Source: Podospora comata
Taxonomy: Eukaryota; Ascomycota; Sordariomycetes; Sordariales; Podosporaceae
Direction of reading: 5' to 3'
DNA length: 64,000 nucleotides
Assembly: GCA_017354895.1 (NCBI GenBank)
Contig: CP071498.1
Span: forward strand, 558,001 to 622,000
Shown here: piece after piece, positions 19,739 through 32,026 of the stretch
Layout: each line of letters opens with the position of its first letter
Numbering within the stretch: the first letter of the stretch is position 1
Notes under the pieces: model-generated
Seen by the model: only the letters and a program-made list of their open reading frames with translations
What the model was told of the DNA's origin: nothing
The model's database searches: none
Position numbers and translations under genes: made by a program

Positions 19739-21257
19739 CTACAACTTCACCGCCGGCGTCCTAACCAACCACAACCCAATCCCCACCCCTATCGCCCCCG
19801 TAATCCCCGCCATCACCACCAACACCAATCCCAAAGCCCCCGCCCCTTTTGCATCCACCCCCTCCATCTCCTCGAACACACCCTCCAACTGCCTCGCCAT
19901 TTCCGTCTCCGCAAAATTCTCCCTCACCCTCTTCTTCCCCTCCTCCCCCATCTCCCTCAGCTCCCCCTCCTCCATCCGCTCAACAACGCGCTCCATAACC
20001 TCCCTCCACAACTCGGGCTTCCCAGCCCTTAACCACCCCGTCCTCCCCTCAACAACAGTCTCCAACGGCCCCCCGCTATCCGCCGCCAAAACCGGCACCC
20101 CCCTCAGCATAGCCTCCAGCGGCACAATCCCAAAGTGCTCCTCCCTCGGCGTATAAACCAGCAACTTTGCACTCTTTAACAGAATCTCCTTCAGCGCATT
20201 CGGCACCGACAGCAGAAACAAGACATCCACATCCTCTATGCTCGAGTTCAGCGCGCTGACCACCGTTTTGACAGTGGCAGACTTCAACCCCAGTTTCTCG
20301 CACAGGCTGACTAGATCAGTATGGTAAGAGACGTTCTCGTGCACCCTCGCGTCATAACCCCCGGCAACGACAAGCTTTGATTTCTGTCGGGCGGGAGCAG
20401 GGAGGAGGGCGAACGCTTGGATGGCGAGGGCGATGTTTTTTTTGCGTTCGAAGCGGTTGATACTCAAAATGATCGACTTCTCCGACTGACCCCATTTAAT
20501 CGGTTGGGTTTCTTCGTCGGGGGAGGAGGAGGAGGGGAGGGAGGTGTTGATGCAGGGGTAGACTATTTTCAGCTGATCGGCTGGATAACCCGGCCAAGTC
20601 TTCGCAACTACCGACTTTGTGAAATTCGAGTTGACCGCCGTCGAGGTCGCAAAGCCCATGGACCATTGCTCCAACGCATCAAACGGGATCCGATACAGTC
20701 TCTTAAACAGTGACGAGTTTCGGTTTTGGACGAGGAGCAAATCGGGGAAGTGGCAGTAGAAGAATATCGGTGTCTGTGGCCGCAAGAGGGAGAGGAGGGG
20801 TACGCCGGCGGAGAGCTGGTCGATGAAGAAGCCCGAAGGGTCTATCTTGGAGAGTTCCGAGGTGAAGAGAGTAATAGACAAGATGAGGTGGATCTGGCGG
20901 AGGATGGCGCAGAGGATGGAGAAGCGGCCGAGGATGGAAGGGGGGATGACGGTGTTGCCTCTTACGCGGACGTCGAGGGTTCCTGTTTACACATAACCAT
21001 TATTAGCATCCTCTCAGTCCGGTAGATAGACGTAAGAGGAACGAACCATCCCTAGCCTCATCAAAACAATGCCCTGGATCGCAATGGCTAGTAAAAATCA
21101 CCACCTTGCACCCTCTCTTCTGCAGCCCAACCGCCGCATCGACAACCAACCTCTCGGCGCCGCCTATCCCGAGGTCTGGATGTAGAAAGACAATCGTTTT
21201 CTGCTTTTTCTCTCCCACTTTCCCATCCCCTGTTTCATCTTTCGTTCCCTTCGCCAT
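19739..21257 (-). CDS. alg2: alpha-1,3/1,6-mannosyltransferase ALG2
   Basis: Adds the second and third mannose to the dolichol-linked oligosaccharide on the cytosolic face of the ER, an early step of N-glycosylation. Exon 1 21257-21047, intron 21046-20983 (GTTCGT...CAG), exon 2 20982-19739; 484 aa. The GT-B start IVFLHPDLGIGGAERLVVDA is diagnostic for ALG2. It is followed by FFYCHFPDLLL, the linker ILSINRFERKKNIALAIQAF, and the GT4 EX7E donor site in REEHFGIVPLEAM. The C-terminus has a hydrophobic stretch (GLVLVVMAGITGAIGVGIGL) that should anchor it in the ER membrane, as in the family. Length fits. It converges with the aminotransferase gene, 197 bp between stops. Confidence 0.95.
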
Positions 21258-23151
21258 AGCCGTCTGCTAGTCTTGCCGTTGACAATTCTCTTTTGCGACA
21301 ACAAAAGTTGCGACAAGGCTGTCTTAATGAACCAGCGAGTCCCGCTGACGTCGCACAACCAACCAACTTACCCAGGTCCTCCCGGCAGGCAAATTGCACT
21401 TCCTGAAAGAACAAGCGGGGGGTCGACGTTTAGCTAAGCTTTTCCTTCCTTGGCAAGGATCTTATCATTATTTCTGATAAGATGAAATAGATAACACCTC
21501 CCCCCTCCACAAGCCTCACCTCTTACCTTGTCGTTGTCAGTGTGACTGTCACATGCCACCATTTCTCGCACCTGTTCGATCACGAGACTACCACTCTGTA
21601 CGCATTTCCCAACCCCCAAAGTGGATATGGGCAAGGAAAGAGAGGGATCCAGAACACCTGCCTCAGGTCTCACCGCTCCCTCCCGTTCCCGCTAGCTATG
21701 TCCCGACCCCCATTCCCGAGTCCCCACTCCCGACGACCGAAAGCCTCTCTCTCTCCCGGCCGGCCAGCCGGCTTCCGAATGTCACGCAACTAAAAACCGC
21801 CTCTTCTACAAGCCAACATCGCCACTCAGGCACCGTAAACCCATCCGGCTTCCTCTCCCGTCTCGCCCAGCAGCCCAGCCCAGCCTAGCCCAGCCAGCCG
21901 GTTTGCCTGATTGGGGCCCAACCCGCCCTTCAGTTTGTCGCACACTGTGCGAGACACCCTTCTCATGAGGAATAGTATGTGTAGCAGTCGTCTAACCCTA
22001 GCCCCATGCACGTAGGGGCTCCTCCTATGGAGCCAGCCAGCACATTGGGTCAGGGGGAGTCAGTCAGTCATCGTCAATCCTCTACTATGCCTCCGTTTCG
22101 GTCCGGGGTTCCTCCTACCGGTTACTATTCATGTGTTATTCCTGCCGCGTGTATCGCGGTAAAGACAGTAAGCAACACATGAATACGTGGCGTGCATATC
22201 ACCATACCCATCATCAACAGCCAATAGTCAATCAAGAGCATGAAACCACAAAAGGCGTGAATTCAACATCCCCCAACCCATCTACCCATGACCCATACCC
22301 CTGTCCCTTTTCCAAATCCAATGCATGAATGAGTAAAACACCACCTCCAAAAAAGATAGAATCTAGTAGCAAAACACCCAAAACAACCACAATAGTGAAT
22401 ATCAATATTTATCTTCTTCTTTCAACAACAACAACCATTATATAAAAATAATCTCGCCTCCCTTTCCCTTCACAGACCATACAGGGCAAGGGTTGTAAAA
22501 ATATACACTTGAATCGAAAAAAAAAGCCGGAAAAAAACCAGGTATTGTAACAAAACTGAGCGGGTTTCAGTAATCAAGGATAAAAACACTCTCAATATCT
22601 TGATTGATTCTGATCGTTGTGCTTGTCATTTTGTTTCTGCCCTTGAAAGAAGAGAAAGAAAAAAACGCCCAATGTGCAATTGTTCTTGTTTGTTGTAATT
22701 GTTGTTGTGTGCTTGTCCCACCACCCATTTGTGGTTGTCCATTTGTCCCCGATGCAAGAGAAAAAAAAACCCTGCTATGATTGAAAACCAGAGAGAGCAC
22801 CTCTCTCACTCATCCCCCAATCATCTGTGTGGCCCATCGTCCATCATCATCACCCATCCCTCTCATTCACTTCGTTCATCCCAATCAATGCAAACTCTCT
22901 CATCAAAGAAACTGCTTGTAAAGCGCCCACACCCCCCATTTCCTTCCCAGAATAAGAAATTCTTTGCAAAAAAATGCTGGCAGTCTGTCTGCAACAGGTC
23001 TAGTAAAAACACCCACGGGGTCCGTGTAAATGCCATGATTGAACAACGTGTAGACAAGAGAAAAAACAGATTCGAAAAAAGAAAAACTCGACCGCAATTT
23101 CCCTTGAAACAATCCATGTATCTTGCAACACGCCCGCTTGTAGTGACCGGC
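21258..23151. other. intergenic, 1.9 kb
   Basis: ALG2 promoter side and the 3' UTR of the kinase gene. Contains short CCAGC-type repeats at about 21868-21900 and several AC- and A-rich runs. No gene seen. Confidence 0.4.
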
Positions 23152-26100
23152 TCACTCGTCATCGACAATGATCTTTTTGGCAGTTTCGGTGCTGCCAATA
23201 CTGGCGTTGGTGTCTCTCCGGCGGGTGGTTACGATTAACCGGCCCATCGACTGATTCTCCCGAGGCGGGTGGCGCTTCTTCGATTTGGCCATGATCAGTC
23301 CCTCATCACTGTCACTGTCATCATCGTGATCGTGGTCAGCGTGGTGATTCCGCGATACTTGACGGCCTCGGCTGGTCTCCATGGCGCTGGCTGGACGGGC
23401 TCTCTCGTCTAGTCTGAGGTTAACTATATCCTTCCGGGTTTGGTACTCGAGAGGGAATCCCAAGGCTGGCTCTTTCGAAAAGGCTGGCGGTGTGATTGTG
23501 TCGGTTGTGTCAATCACCGTGTGTCCACCAACAACCCCGGGGTTGCCGAGAAATTCGCCTTCCAGGTCGGCCGAAACAGAGCTGGTGCTGCTAAGAAGAG
23601 CCGGCAAGGAAGGATCCGACTGGAAGGCAAGCATGTGCTCTGTAGCATCCTTGGCAGGCTGCGAGTTGATTCCATAGACTGGGCTCGCCGCCTCGCTGGG
23701 GCTTGTGAGAGGTGTCGTCAAGGCGCCAATGGAAGCCGAACTAGATGATTTCATCGTCACCACGGTCTCTCCTCGCGAAAGGGGCTCGGGGTGGAACACA
23801 TCGTCCTCGGGCGATGGAGGACAAGGGATGAGGGCCGGGTCGACTTCGGCTATGGGAGGAGTAGGCTGGCGCAACGGGAACTGTGTCCTTGGAGACGGCT
23901 CCAACAGGGAAACCCGTCGCTGGCGTTGCTGCGGTGTCTTTACCTCGGGCAGGTCTTCCACACGGTGGGCCGTCTGCGGCCTCTCGTCAAGCTCTACGGC
24001 GCACCGCTGTCTCTGAATGTTTGGGTCCGACTTTGGCTGGGGATAGTGATAGCCTCCCAGCGCGCTCAGAATGGGAGACTGAGCAACACGTTCACGGTCC
24101 AGGTCTCTGGCAACCTCAACTGAGCGGGAGGTGAGCGGCTTCTGTGTGAAAGTCATGTTTCCTGGGGCCATAGCCGTGCTCAACGAGACCTTTGGTTCGG
24201 CGCGCTTATCGGTGCTAGCGAAAAGCCCCCGATCCACAGATCTTGCCCGGCCCAGATCGTCGGTAATGGGACGGATGTCCCGGGCCTTGCGCAAGGCGCT
24301 GCTGGGATCCTCGGTCGCAGGATCAAACAAGGGGGTTGGCGGCATTGTCCGTATCTCACCGGGCCCGGGAGTAAGGCTGAGGAAGGCGTTGTTGACAGAT
24401 CGAGAGAGACCATGACGAGGTAGTGATCTGTAAGGTGAGGCCGAGGCCGACGCAAGCCACCGTTCATCGCGAGCACTGAGATTATTAGTCACGAGCTCGA
24501 GTACCTGGCGGGGCGTAGGTTCGCGATGCGGCTCCGTGGGGGGGCTGTTAAGCGGACTGGCCACCACGCTCTGCGTTAAGGGGTGCTCGCTCTGGGGCTG
24601 AGTCTGTGGCGTCGAGTTGGTGAAATAATCATCTGGACGAATGCTTTTGCGACGGCCTTCTCGCAGATGGGGTGTGATTGGGCTGTCGCCCGCAGAGCTT
24701 GCGGCGCTGCTCGTAGCCCGCCTGCGTGAAGAGACGCTCTCCGCTCGGTCTTGACGATGCATCACCTTTCCGACAGCCCTCTTGACAGCCGATCTGGCGC
24801 GCTCGAGCAACGTCAGGGGAACCACGGCACGAGCTACCTCCTTCTCGTCAACCTGAATTTTGCGTCCAGATGTGCGTCGAGACGGATCGGTATCATCGAG
24901 CCACGCCAGGATATTGGGAATGCCGTGAAGCACCCATGGATGCCGTTTCACATCACGAAGGCGAATTCTCTTCTCGGGATTCTTGGTGAGCATCTTCCTA
25001 AGCAAGTCGATAAGCTCCCGGTCCACCTCCTCATATTGAAGTACATCGTCATCGCGGTATGGCGGTCTGTTGATTCTCGTATATAGCGATCTCTCATCGG
25101 GCTTGGTAGCTGGGTCAACTGGGGCGAGTCGCCGAGCGGGAATGTAGACCTCTTCCGTGGCAATCTTTCGGAACATTTGCCATTCGTCTTCGGCCAGGAA
25201 TGGAATGCGAGCATAGATGAGGCAGTAGAGTGTGACACCCAGTGACCACACATCAATCTGCTCCGTCACCTTGGGCTGCGGAGCTCCCGGCTTGTCGTCA
25301 TACGCATCTGTGTAGCAAAGCTCGGGCGCAAAGAAGGCGGGTGTGCCCACCGTCTTGGCAAGCTCGAGGTCGTCGTCGAAATCGTGGGCTTCGGACTCGG
25401 ATACCGCATCGTCTGGTTCACCATCGCGGACAGGTCGGCCAAAGTATGAAACGCCAAAGTCGGAAATCTTGACACGGTGGTCCTTGGTCCACAGCAGATT
25501 CGCCGGCTTGATGTCTCGGTGCACGACACCCTCGTAGTGAAGATACTCCAAGCCTAGAACGGTGTCGCGGAAGGTGTTTCTCGCTTGCTCAATGGTGAAG
25601 CACGGTACGTAGGAATAATCGTCCACGTAGGGATCATGTACTCTGTTATAGTCAATCGAAGACATGTGCGAAATGATGGAATCGGCCATGCTCGGTGATC
25701 GCCCACGGAAGGCTGGGTCGTCTGGATAGGCGCCATACATGGTCCCGTCGAGTGCCGTTGCTGACATGGGGTTGGAGCGGATCGCCCCCGGTGTCTCCAG
25801 ATCGTCCTCGTTGCAAATCATCGACGCCGTTTCCAAGTCGAAGGGCTCGGGGGTTCCGGTGCGAGATGCTACGTTCAGACTAGCGAGTCTAGTTCCCGAA
25901 GGAGCTCGAGACGTCAATTTTGATCCACCAAAGGAGTCCGGGCTTGATGGCACGTGGCCAGCATAGCCTTCTGGCATGTCCTTGCCGAGTGATTGTGGGA
26001 AATATTCCATGTCGTCTTCGTCAACACCATACTCGAGGCTCCAGTAATCGGCTGGGTTGGCTTGTGATCGAGAGTGCTGTCTCGCCCGCTTCGCATTCTT

Positions 26101-26951
26101 CAACGCCTGACGTTGTTCCAAGATGTGTTCGTAATGCTCCTCCTCAGGCGTGGGTTTCTCGCCGCGCTGCTCTCGCTCGACGCGCCGGCGCTCGAATGCG
26201 CAGATATGCGGTAGACCCTTCTTCCTCCATACGACCTCGCCGAGTTCGACGTGCTCCAAGACCATGTAAATCTTCTTCAGTACGGGATCGTCAATGATTT
26301 CGAGCAGGGCGACAACATTCGGGTGCCGAATCTTTTTGAGGATGGCGATTTCCTTCTTGCTCTTGTCCTGCGTCGACATGGCGGTGACCTTTCCTAGCCG
26401 CCTCTTTTTGGAAAAGCGTGGGATGATCTTGATGGCGACATAGTCCTGTGTCTCGATGTTCCTCGCCAGCTTGACCTTGCCGTGCATGCCACGGCCAAGC
26501 TCCTCAATGATTTCGTAGTTGTTGACATACTTTCGGCCCGTTGTTTCATCGTGTTCGACATTCGCCTTGTGGGTTCTAGAAGTGGATTGGTGTCAGTAGC
26601 TTGCCGAAAGTGGTTCGGCAGAAGGGGAGGGTCATTGGAGTGACTCCGGCCCGGCCAGCGAAGCATTACGGAGGAGGATCGGATGACAACTCACTCTCGA
26701 ACTTTGTGGGACTGCAGCGGGTGCAGATAGGGGCTATTCAGACCGCCCGGTGTTGTGCTCTCGGAGCCGACCTGAGACTGCGGGAGCGACATGTTGGGGC
26801 GGGGCTGATTTGGACTGAAGAGTCCCGGCGACGATACGGGAGTGCTACTGGCAGTCCGATGTGGGATGTTCGGCGGCAGGGGATGGAATAAGTTGTGAAG
26901 TTGGGGATACGACGGGCGGTGATGGGGACGGTGTGGCTGCTGAGGTTCCAT
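23152..26951 (-). CDS. Ser/Thr protein kinase, CaMKK/Ssp1 (SNF1-activating) type
   Basis: Upstream kinase of the AMPK/SNF1 and related pathways, like S. pombe Ssp1, S. cerevisiae Sak1 and animal CaMKK. Exon 1 26951-26695, intron 26694-26576 (GTGAGT...CTAG), exon 2 26575-23152; 1226 aa. Kinase motifs: NNYEIIEELGRGMHGKVKLA, VAIKII (Lys about 135), HRDIKPANLLW (about 435), SDFGVSYFG, and the CaMKK/Sak1-type activation segment VGTPAFFAPELCY. The domain is interrupted by a roughly 150-residue insert between the N and C lobes, usual in fungal members. After the domain come HPWVLHGIPNILAWLDDTDP and a long disordered tail with many Ser/Thr-Pro sites. The ATG at 26951 is the first in this frame. Two upstream ORFs precede it (27063-27074 and 26845-26994). 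Confidence 0.9.
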
Positions 26952-26994
26952 GGCGGGAAACTGGCTGGACGTCACTCTTCGGGGGAACCTTCAT
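26845..26994 (-). promoter_or_regulatory. uORF overlapping the kinase start
   Basis: 49-codon frame starting at 26994 (MKVPPKSD...) and ending inside exon 1 of the kinase, out of frame with it and covering its ATG at 26951. If transcribed, it would reduce initiation at the kinase start unless bypassed. Confidence 0.35.
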
Positions 26995-27062
26995 GCTGAA
27001 CAGCGGTGTCAGACGGGACGAGTGGATCGCTATGGCGGCGGACGGGCAATTGGCTTTTGCAA

Positions 27063-27074
27063 TTAAGCAGCCAT
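27063..27074 (-). promoter_or_regulatory. minimal uORF (MAA-stop) upstream of the kinase
   Basis: ATG GCT GCT TAA in a near-perfect start context (CCACCATGG), 123 nt before the kinase ATG. Such a short uORF in strong context usually favours reinitiation downstream, here possibly past the overlapping uORF at 26994. Confidence 0.3.
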
Positions 27075-30000
27075 GGTGGGTGGCAGGGAACGGGGCGACG
27101 GACGGGGGGAACGGGGGGATGGGTGGAGGGAGCGGGCAGTGGCCAAAGCCTAAAATGACAAGAACAACAAACAAGAAGAAGAGTTGAAGAATTGAGGTCG
27201 TCGACCGGTGCGAACTGGGGGAGCGAGTAACGAAGAGGCGGGAGGAGGACCGAGGATGGAGAGATGGATGCGGTGGTGAAAGAAAAGGTGGGTAGGGTGG
27301 GCTGGGTGGTGTCGCACGGTGGGGAGAGGCAAAGCGCAGAGCGCACCTTGCACCACACAGAATTTGGCGGGCGGGCGCTGGGTCGGCACAGGCAGAGCAG
27401 GGGAGAGTGGCAGGGGGTGGTTATGCTGCACAGTGCATCCGCCTACTTTTGGACACCGTCTGCAGCGCTGCGGCGTCGGCCAGCCTTTGTTGAAGTCTTT
27501 GGACAAGAAGTCTCCAAGTCTCCGGGCCTCGCTCCCCTCAGTCGGATGGTGGATGATGTAGGTAGTACCTTGGTAGTAGAAAGGAACTTGCGGCTCGTCC
27601 CAACAAAAGCTCAAGTCTGCTTCTCCAACACGCGATTCCGCCCAGAGTCGGTCGACCGTCATCCAATGTTGGAGGACACCGATGGGGAGTCAAAGAGAGG
27701 CAGGTTATCGGATTCCTGCACCGACATCTCGCCGATCGACGGCACAGAGGACTGACTGAAGCCGGGAAGCGAGAAGTGTGGTTCCAGGTTGCCGCAAAGC
27801 GGAGCACTGATGGATGAAGTGTGTGTGAAGGGGGAAAGACTTCACAGAGCAACACGCGGGCCAAAGCACAGCATTTCTAATGTTCTCCTGAGTGTAACTA
27901 CGGCGATCTGATAACAGACTAAAGTGATCACCGACCCCTTGTGAGACAGACACTCACACACTGACTGACTGACGGGACTGTGAGTTGGAGAGAGTGACAC
28001 TGGTGAGAAGAGAAGAAGCATCTGTGGTCCGACTCAACGCCTCGTGCAGGGGGCTGGTGGGCTGCTATTGGGCAAGATCTTGACGTAGCAGCCAAATCGC
28101 CAAGCCTGCAATGGTGGAGTCGTTCAAGACAATCGTGGCAGCAAAAAGAGGGGCCTCTTATCGCAATTGTCTGGCCGATGATTGGTGGGACCCGCTCCTA
28201 AGACAGGGAAAAGCAAAACGTTGTTGCTTTCTGAGGCCATCGTTGCACGGCTTTCTTCTTTTCCTGATGCCGGACGGCTCTGTCCGCTCTGGGACTGGGA
28301 CTGGGGGACTGGGGCATCGACAAGGCAGGGCAGGGACGGGGATGGGTGGTCGAGCAGGAAATGTGCCCCTGATTGATTCTCTTGGATGTAGATATCGCTG
28401 ACTGCACAATACGTAGCCCTCTACGGAGCGTTCGGGGTAGGTTGGGTGAGTACCTCTCGTCGCCAGTGGCGACTATGACAGCGCGATAGTGTCAGTTCGA
28501 GCACATTCATCACTTGTTCAGTCCAGGCGTCACTTCTTTTTTTTTTGGACGTGTGGCCCATGCTGCGGCATCATCCAATAGGGCGGGGTTGTTCTTGTCT
28601 GACATGGTAGAAAACTTTATATTTTCAATGACGCTGGCACTTGATAATCCCGAAGCGCGAATATTCTCTCGAAAACACAATGCCACTCTAATCTACCTAT
28701 CAGAAGCATTGGCTCCCAGGGACCATTGACTCAGGAGTAAATCCACCCGAGTGCTGCACAGTAAGAACACTCGCGTTGATGAGTGCCGGCCATTGTGGAT
28801 TAGAGTTTAGACTACATTATTGTAAAATTATAGCTCACGAACCCATGTGTAAGTGTGAGTGCCTCCCGACCTCCGACTTTGCACTCCCGCTCTCTCTTTC
28901 TCTCTCCCGCTGTCTCTTTTCTCTTCTGAACTTCTGGCCTTCTTGTGGTACGTTATAAGTGTAGCCAACTTCGGATTGCCTAAAGCGGCGCGAGGAGCGG
29001 AACTGCAGCTTCTCTCCTGTCTCACCCTTGCCGCTTCTCCAAATTCCGACGGCCGGGCCTTGTCTTGTCTTTGTCTTGTTTCTCTACTAGTCTGTCTGCA
29101 GCTTCAGGCCCTTCTCTCTGAATGAAATTGGCGACGATGCGATGCCACCCAAATTCTCTTCACTATCGTCATCTCGCCTAGGCAGGGAAAAGGACTGCTG
29201 CTTCCAGGCTAAGAACGTGCTACCATGACGCTTCTCGGATGGCCAACTCAGGAAAGGATGAAAAAAGTGAAGCAGTCCTGGTGCAGGTCCAGACCCGGCT
29301 GCGTCTCTGGGCATCTACTGCAGAGCTGAGTGGCTGGAATCTCCCCGGCGGTTGCTCTGTTGCTGCCCAAGGACACCACGCCTAGCTTCTTTCTGCTCTC
29401 TCTCACAACCCCCGCATATGTCAAGCTTCCCTCTAGAAAGTCCAGTCCAGCCAGGCTGACCATGTGATCCGGAGCACAGATTCATCAACGCAATCCTCGT
29501 CAACGAGGGCAGCATGCCGCGAAAACCCGACGGCGTGGTCCAGGGTGAAAGCCATCCGTCGAGACATCATGCCCTCTGGGCCTATCAGCGGCCCTATCTG
29601 GGGGTGACGAGAGCGGCGTCAGGGAAACGCACAACCGTGCACGCCATCACCATCCCTTGCGGCCAGGTGGATCGCCGCTTTACCCCGGAATTGCCCTTCT
29701 GGCCCATCATCGCCAAGAACCAACGCTAGACAGAGGCCGTTCAAGGTTGCACAAGCTTCATAGGCCTCACATCCTTGGTCTCCCAACAACCTGCTCAGTC
29801 AAGACATCAGCTCAACGGCAGGTCATGAAAGTTGTGGTAGGCATCTCTTATCGATGTTGCGAACCACCTCAGCAGCGCTCGGCGCCTTGCTCTCGCATCA
29901 GATCATACTAATGATGGTGTTTAGGACATCTCTGGCCCCTTTGAAGTCCAGCCAGGCTGGCCAATTATGGCACTGGCTGACATGCATAGAAACACTGAGT

Positions 30001-31993
30001 GTGGTCTCACAGGCCAAGCGTTGACATCAAAAAAAAAGTGACAGGTCGATTCTGGTGTTCCGACTTTCTCCTTGACGACGGACGAACGCCGGGACCACGA
30101 GTTCCGCCTCGTTCTAGCAAGCCTTCGAGTGAAACGGGTACAAACATTTCACCAACATGGAGCCCGTCATATTCCCGGTCCCCAAGGGCCCTTTTCCTCG
30201 TTATACCAGGTCCTTCAGCAATCTTGGGCCGTGTTTTGCCTTGAATGTCCGAAGACGGATACCTGCTTAGCCGCCACTGGAATGCCCGGCAGGCGAGCGG
30301 TTCAAGAAATATTGGCCGTCCATTTTTCCTGCCCTTCAGCTGGGCTCCCAACTTGGCCTTCAAAGTTGATGGCCATCAGTTAAAAAAAGCCGCCAAAATG
30401 GCCTGACTTTCTTTGCAACACACCACCAGGAGTAACGCCGATTTGATGGTGGCACTGGGAGGATCTTGGCTTTGAGCCGTTTCCCAAACAAGAACTCCAT
30501 CACGTCCATCCATCAAGTGATTGGTGATTTGCGTCGTCTGCCCCATAGCGATGTAACCCCCCGGAGCAGTCGCCTGTGCGCACCAAGACAGATTCCAAGG
30601 CGATAACCTATCGCCAGTTTGATCTCCAGACCTTGATTGGTTTGTCTGTCTGAAGTCCAATATCAACCGTCGAAGAATGGCATGGCATCATCCTTATCCA
30701 AGTGATGAGTTGAGGTGGTGTCTGATGCGAGGGTTGCAAATACCTCCCTTCTGCACGTCATCCACAAATTACGATATCTTGCTCCACTGCGCCACGGGCT
30801 TGCATGGGCAGAATCTCATGTGCAAGACGCCGTGATGGTATTCACGCTTGAGAGGCCAAATAAACTTCACACCATCATCTCAACGGTTGTGACTGACTCA
30901 GACAAGCATGTGATGGACTCAGGGGCCGCCGCGAGGCTCGCATTGACCACCGGTTCTTTTCGTATCTTATCACACTGATGTCTCGGTGAGACAGTTACCC
31001 TCAGCGATATTTTTCTGCGGCATCACCTACGAAGGGAACCCGGCTCTATCACAGCAAAAGATATCACAGACAAAAGAACGCTTTCTGGCAGGTTTTTGGG
31101 GACGGTCCTTCGCTTCTCATTCCTTCGCTCCTTCCAGCACCGAGGAGCTGGGGGGAAGGCGGGAAGGAAGCCACAGCTTTTCCTATTCCGGCTGTCCTGT
31201 TCTATTCCTTACGTTTTCGATGGTTCTTTGGGACTTTGGTTCGTCACAGCAGAATGATCTCTAGCGTGGAATGCAGGTGAGTGGTCGTCTGGTCGGGATT
31301 CTCATTTCCCGCGTTTACCATTGACGGAGGTTCCTTGGATTGACCTATTGACTTTCTCTGATATATCATGACGCTATCCCGGACGTGGTGTTGGGGTGCT
31401 GTATCGTACCGTTCTACAAGGGCGCAGGTTAAGAGAAACAATCTATATCTAGGGATATTATCGTGATCTTATTGTCTCAGAGTCTAACATCCCAGTGGGT
31501 TGTTTCCTTAGCACTGGTGCTATTATCTACCCATCATGGTGCGATACCAGAGTCATAGCCTTCAGTAGCTCACCTCTGAACCATGGACCGTGCCCCACTA
31601 GAGGAGCACCCTCTTCTGAACTCTTTCACATCAAAAGCCATGAACATCGATCACAACGTCATCCCGTCAAGCCACGCTATTTTACCAATGGCATGGTATC
31701 CTTCATCACAAACATTGGTTCTCCGAAATGCGGGGAAATCCATTCCTTTGTCCATGTAAATGGTCTGGTGATCGACACAACCCCCTTTCAAGTCTTATGA
31801 GAATCTTGGAGACGGTTCCAGCCGGTGCATGGACAGGTTGTTGTATCTCCGAGTCTTCTCCGGGAAAACGACAAAGTCGATGCAAGGCTACCAACAATTG
31901 TTTCCTGCTTGACTAAAGACACGGCCGATGATAGGGCAGATCGAAAAGATCTTTCACACCCTCAATTGTTGGACTTGGCGGATATTGACAGGA

Positions 31994-32026
31994 TGTGTGT
32001 GTGTGTGTGTGTATGTGCGTGTGTGT
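31994..32026. repeat. TG/CA microsatellite
   Basis: About 16 TG units with single interruptions (TA, CG). Simple-sequence repeat in non-coding DNA. Confidence 0.8.
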
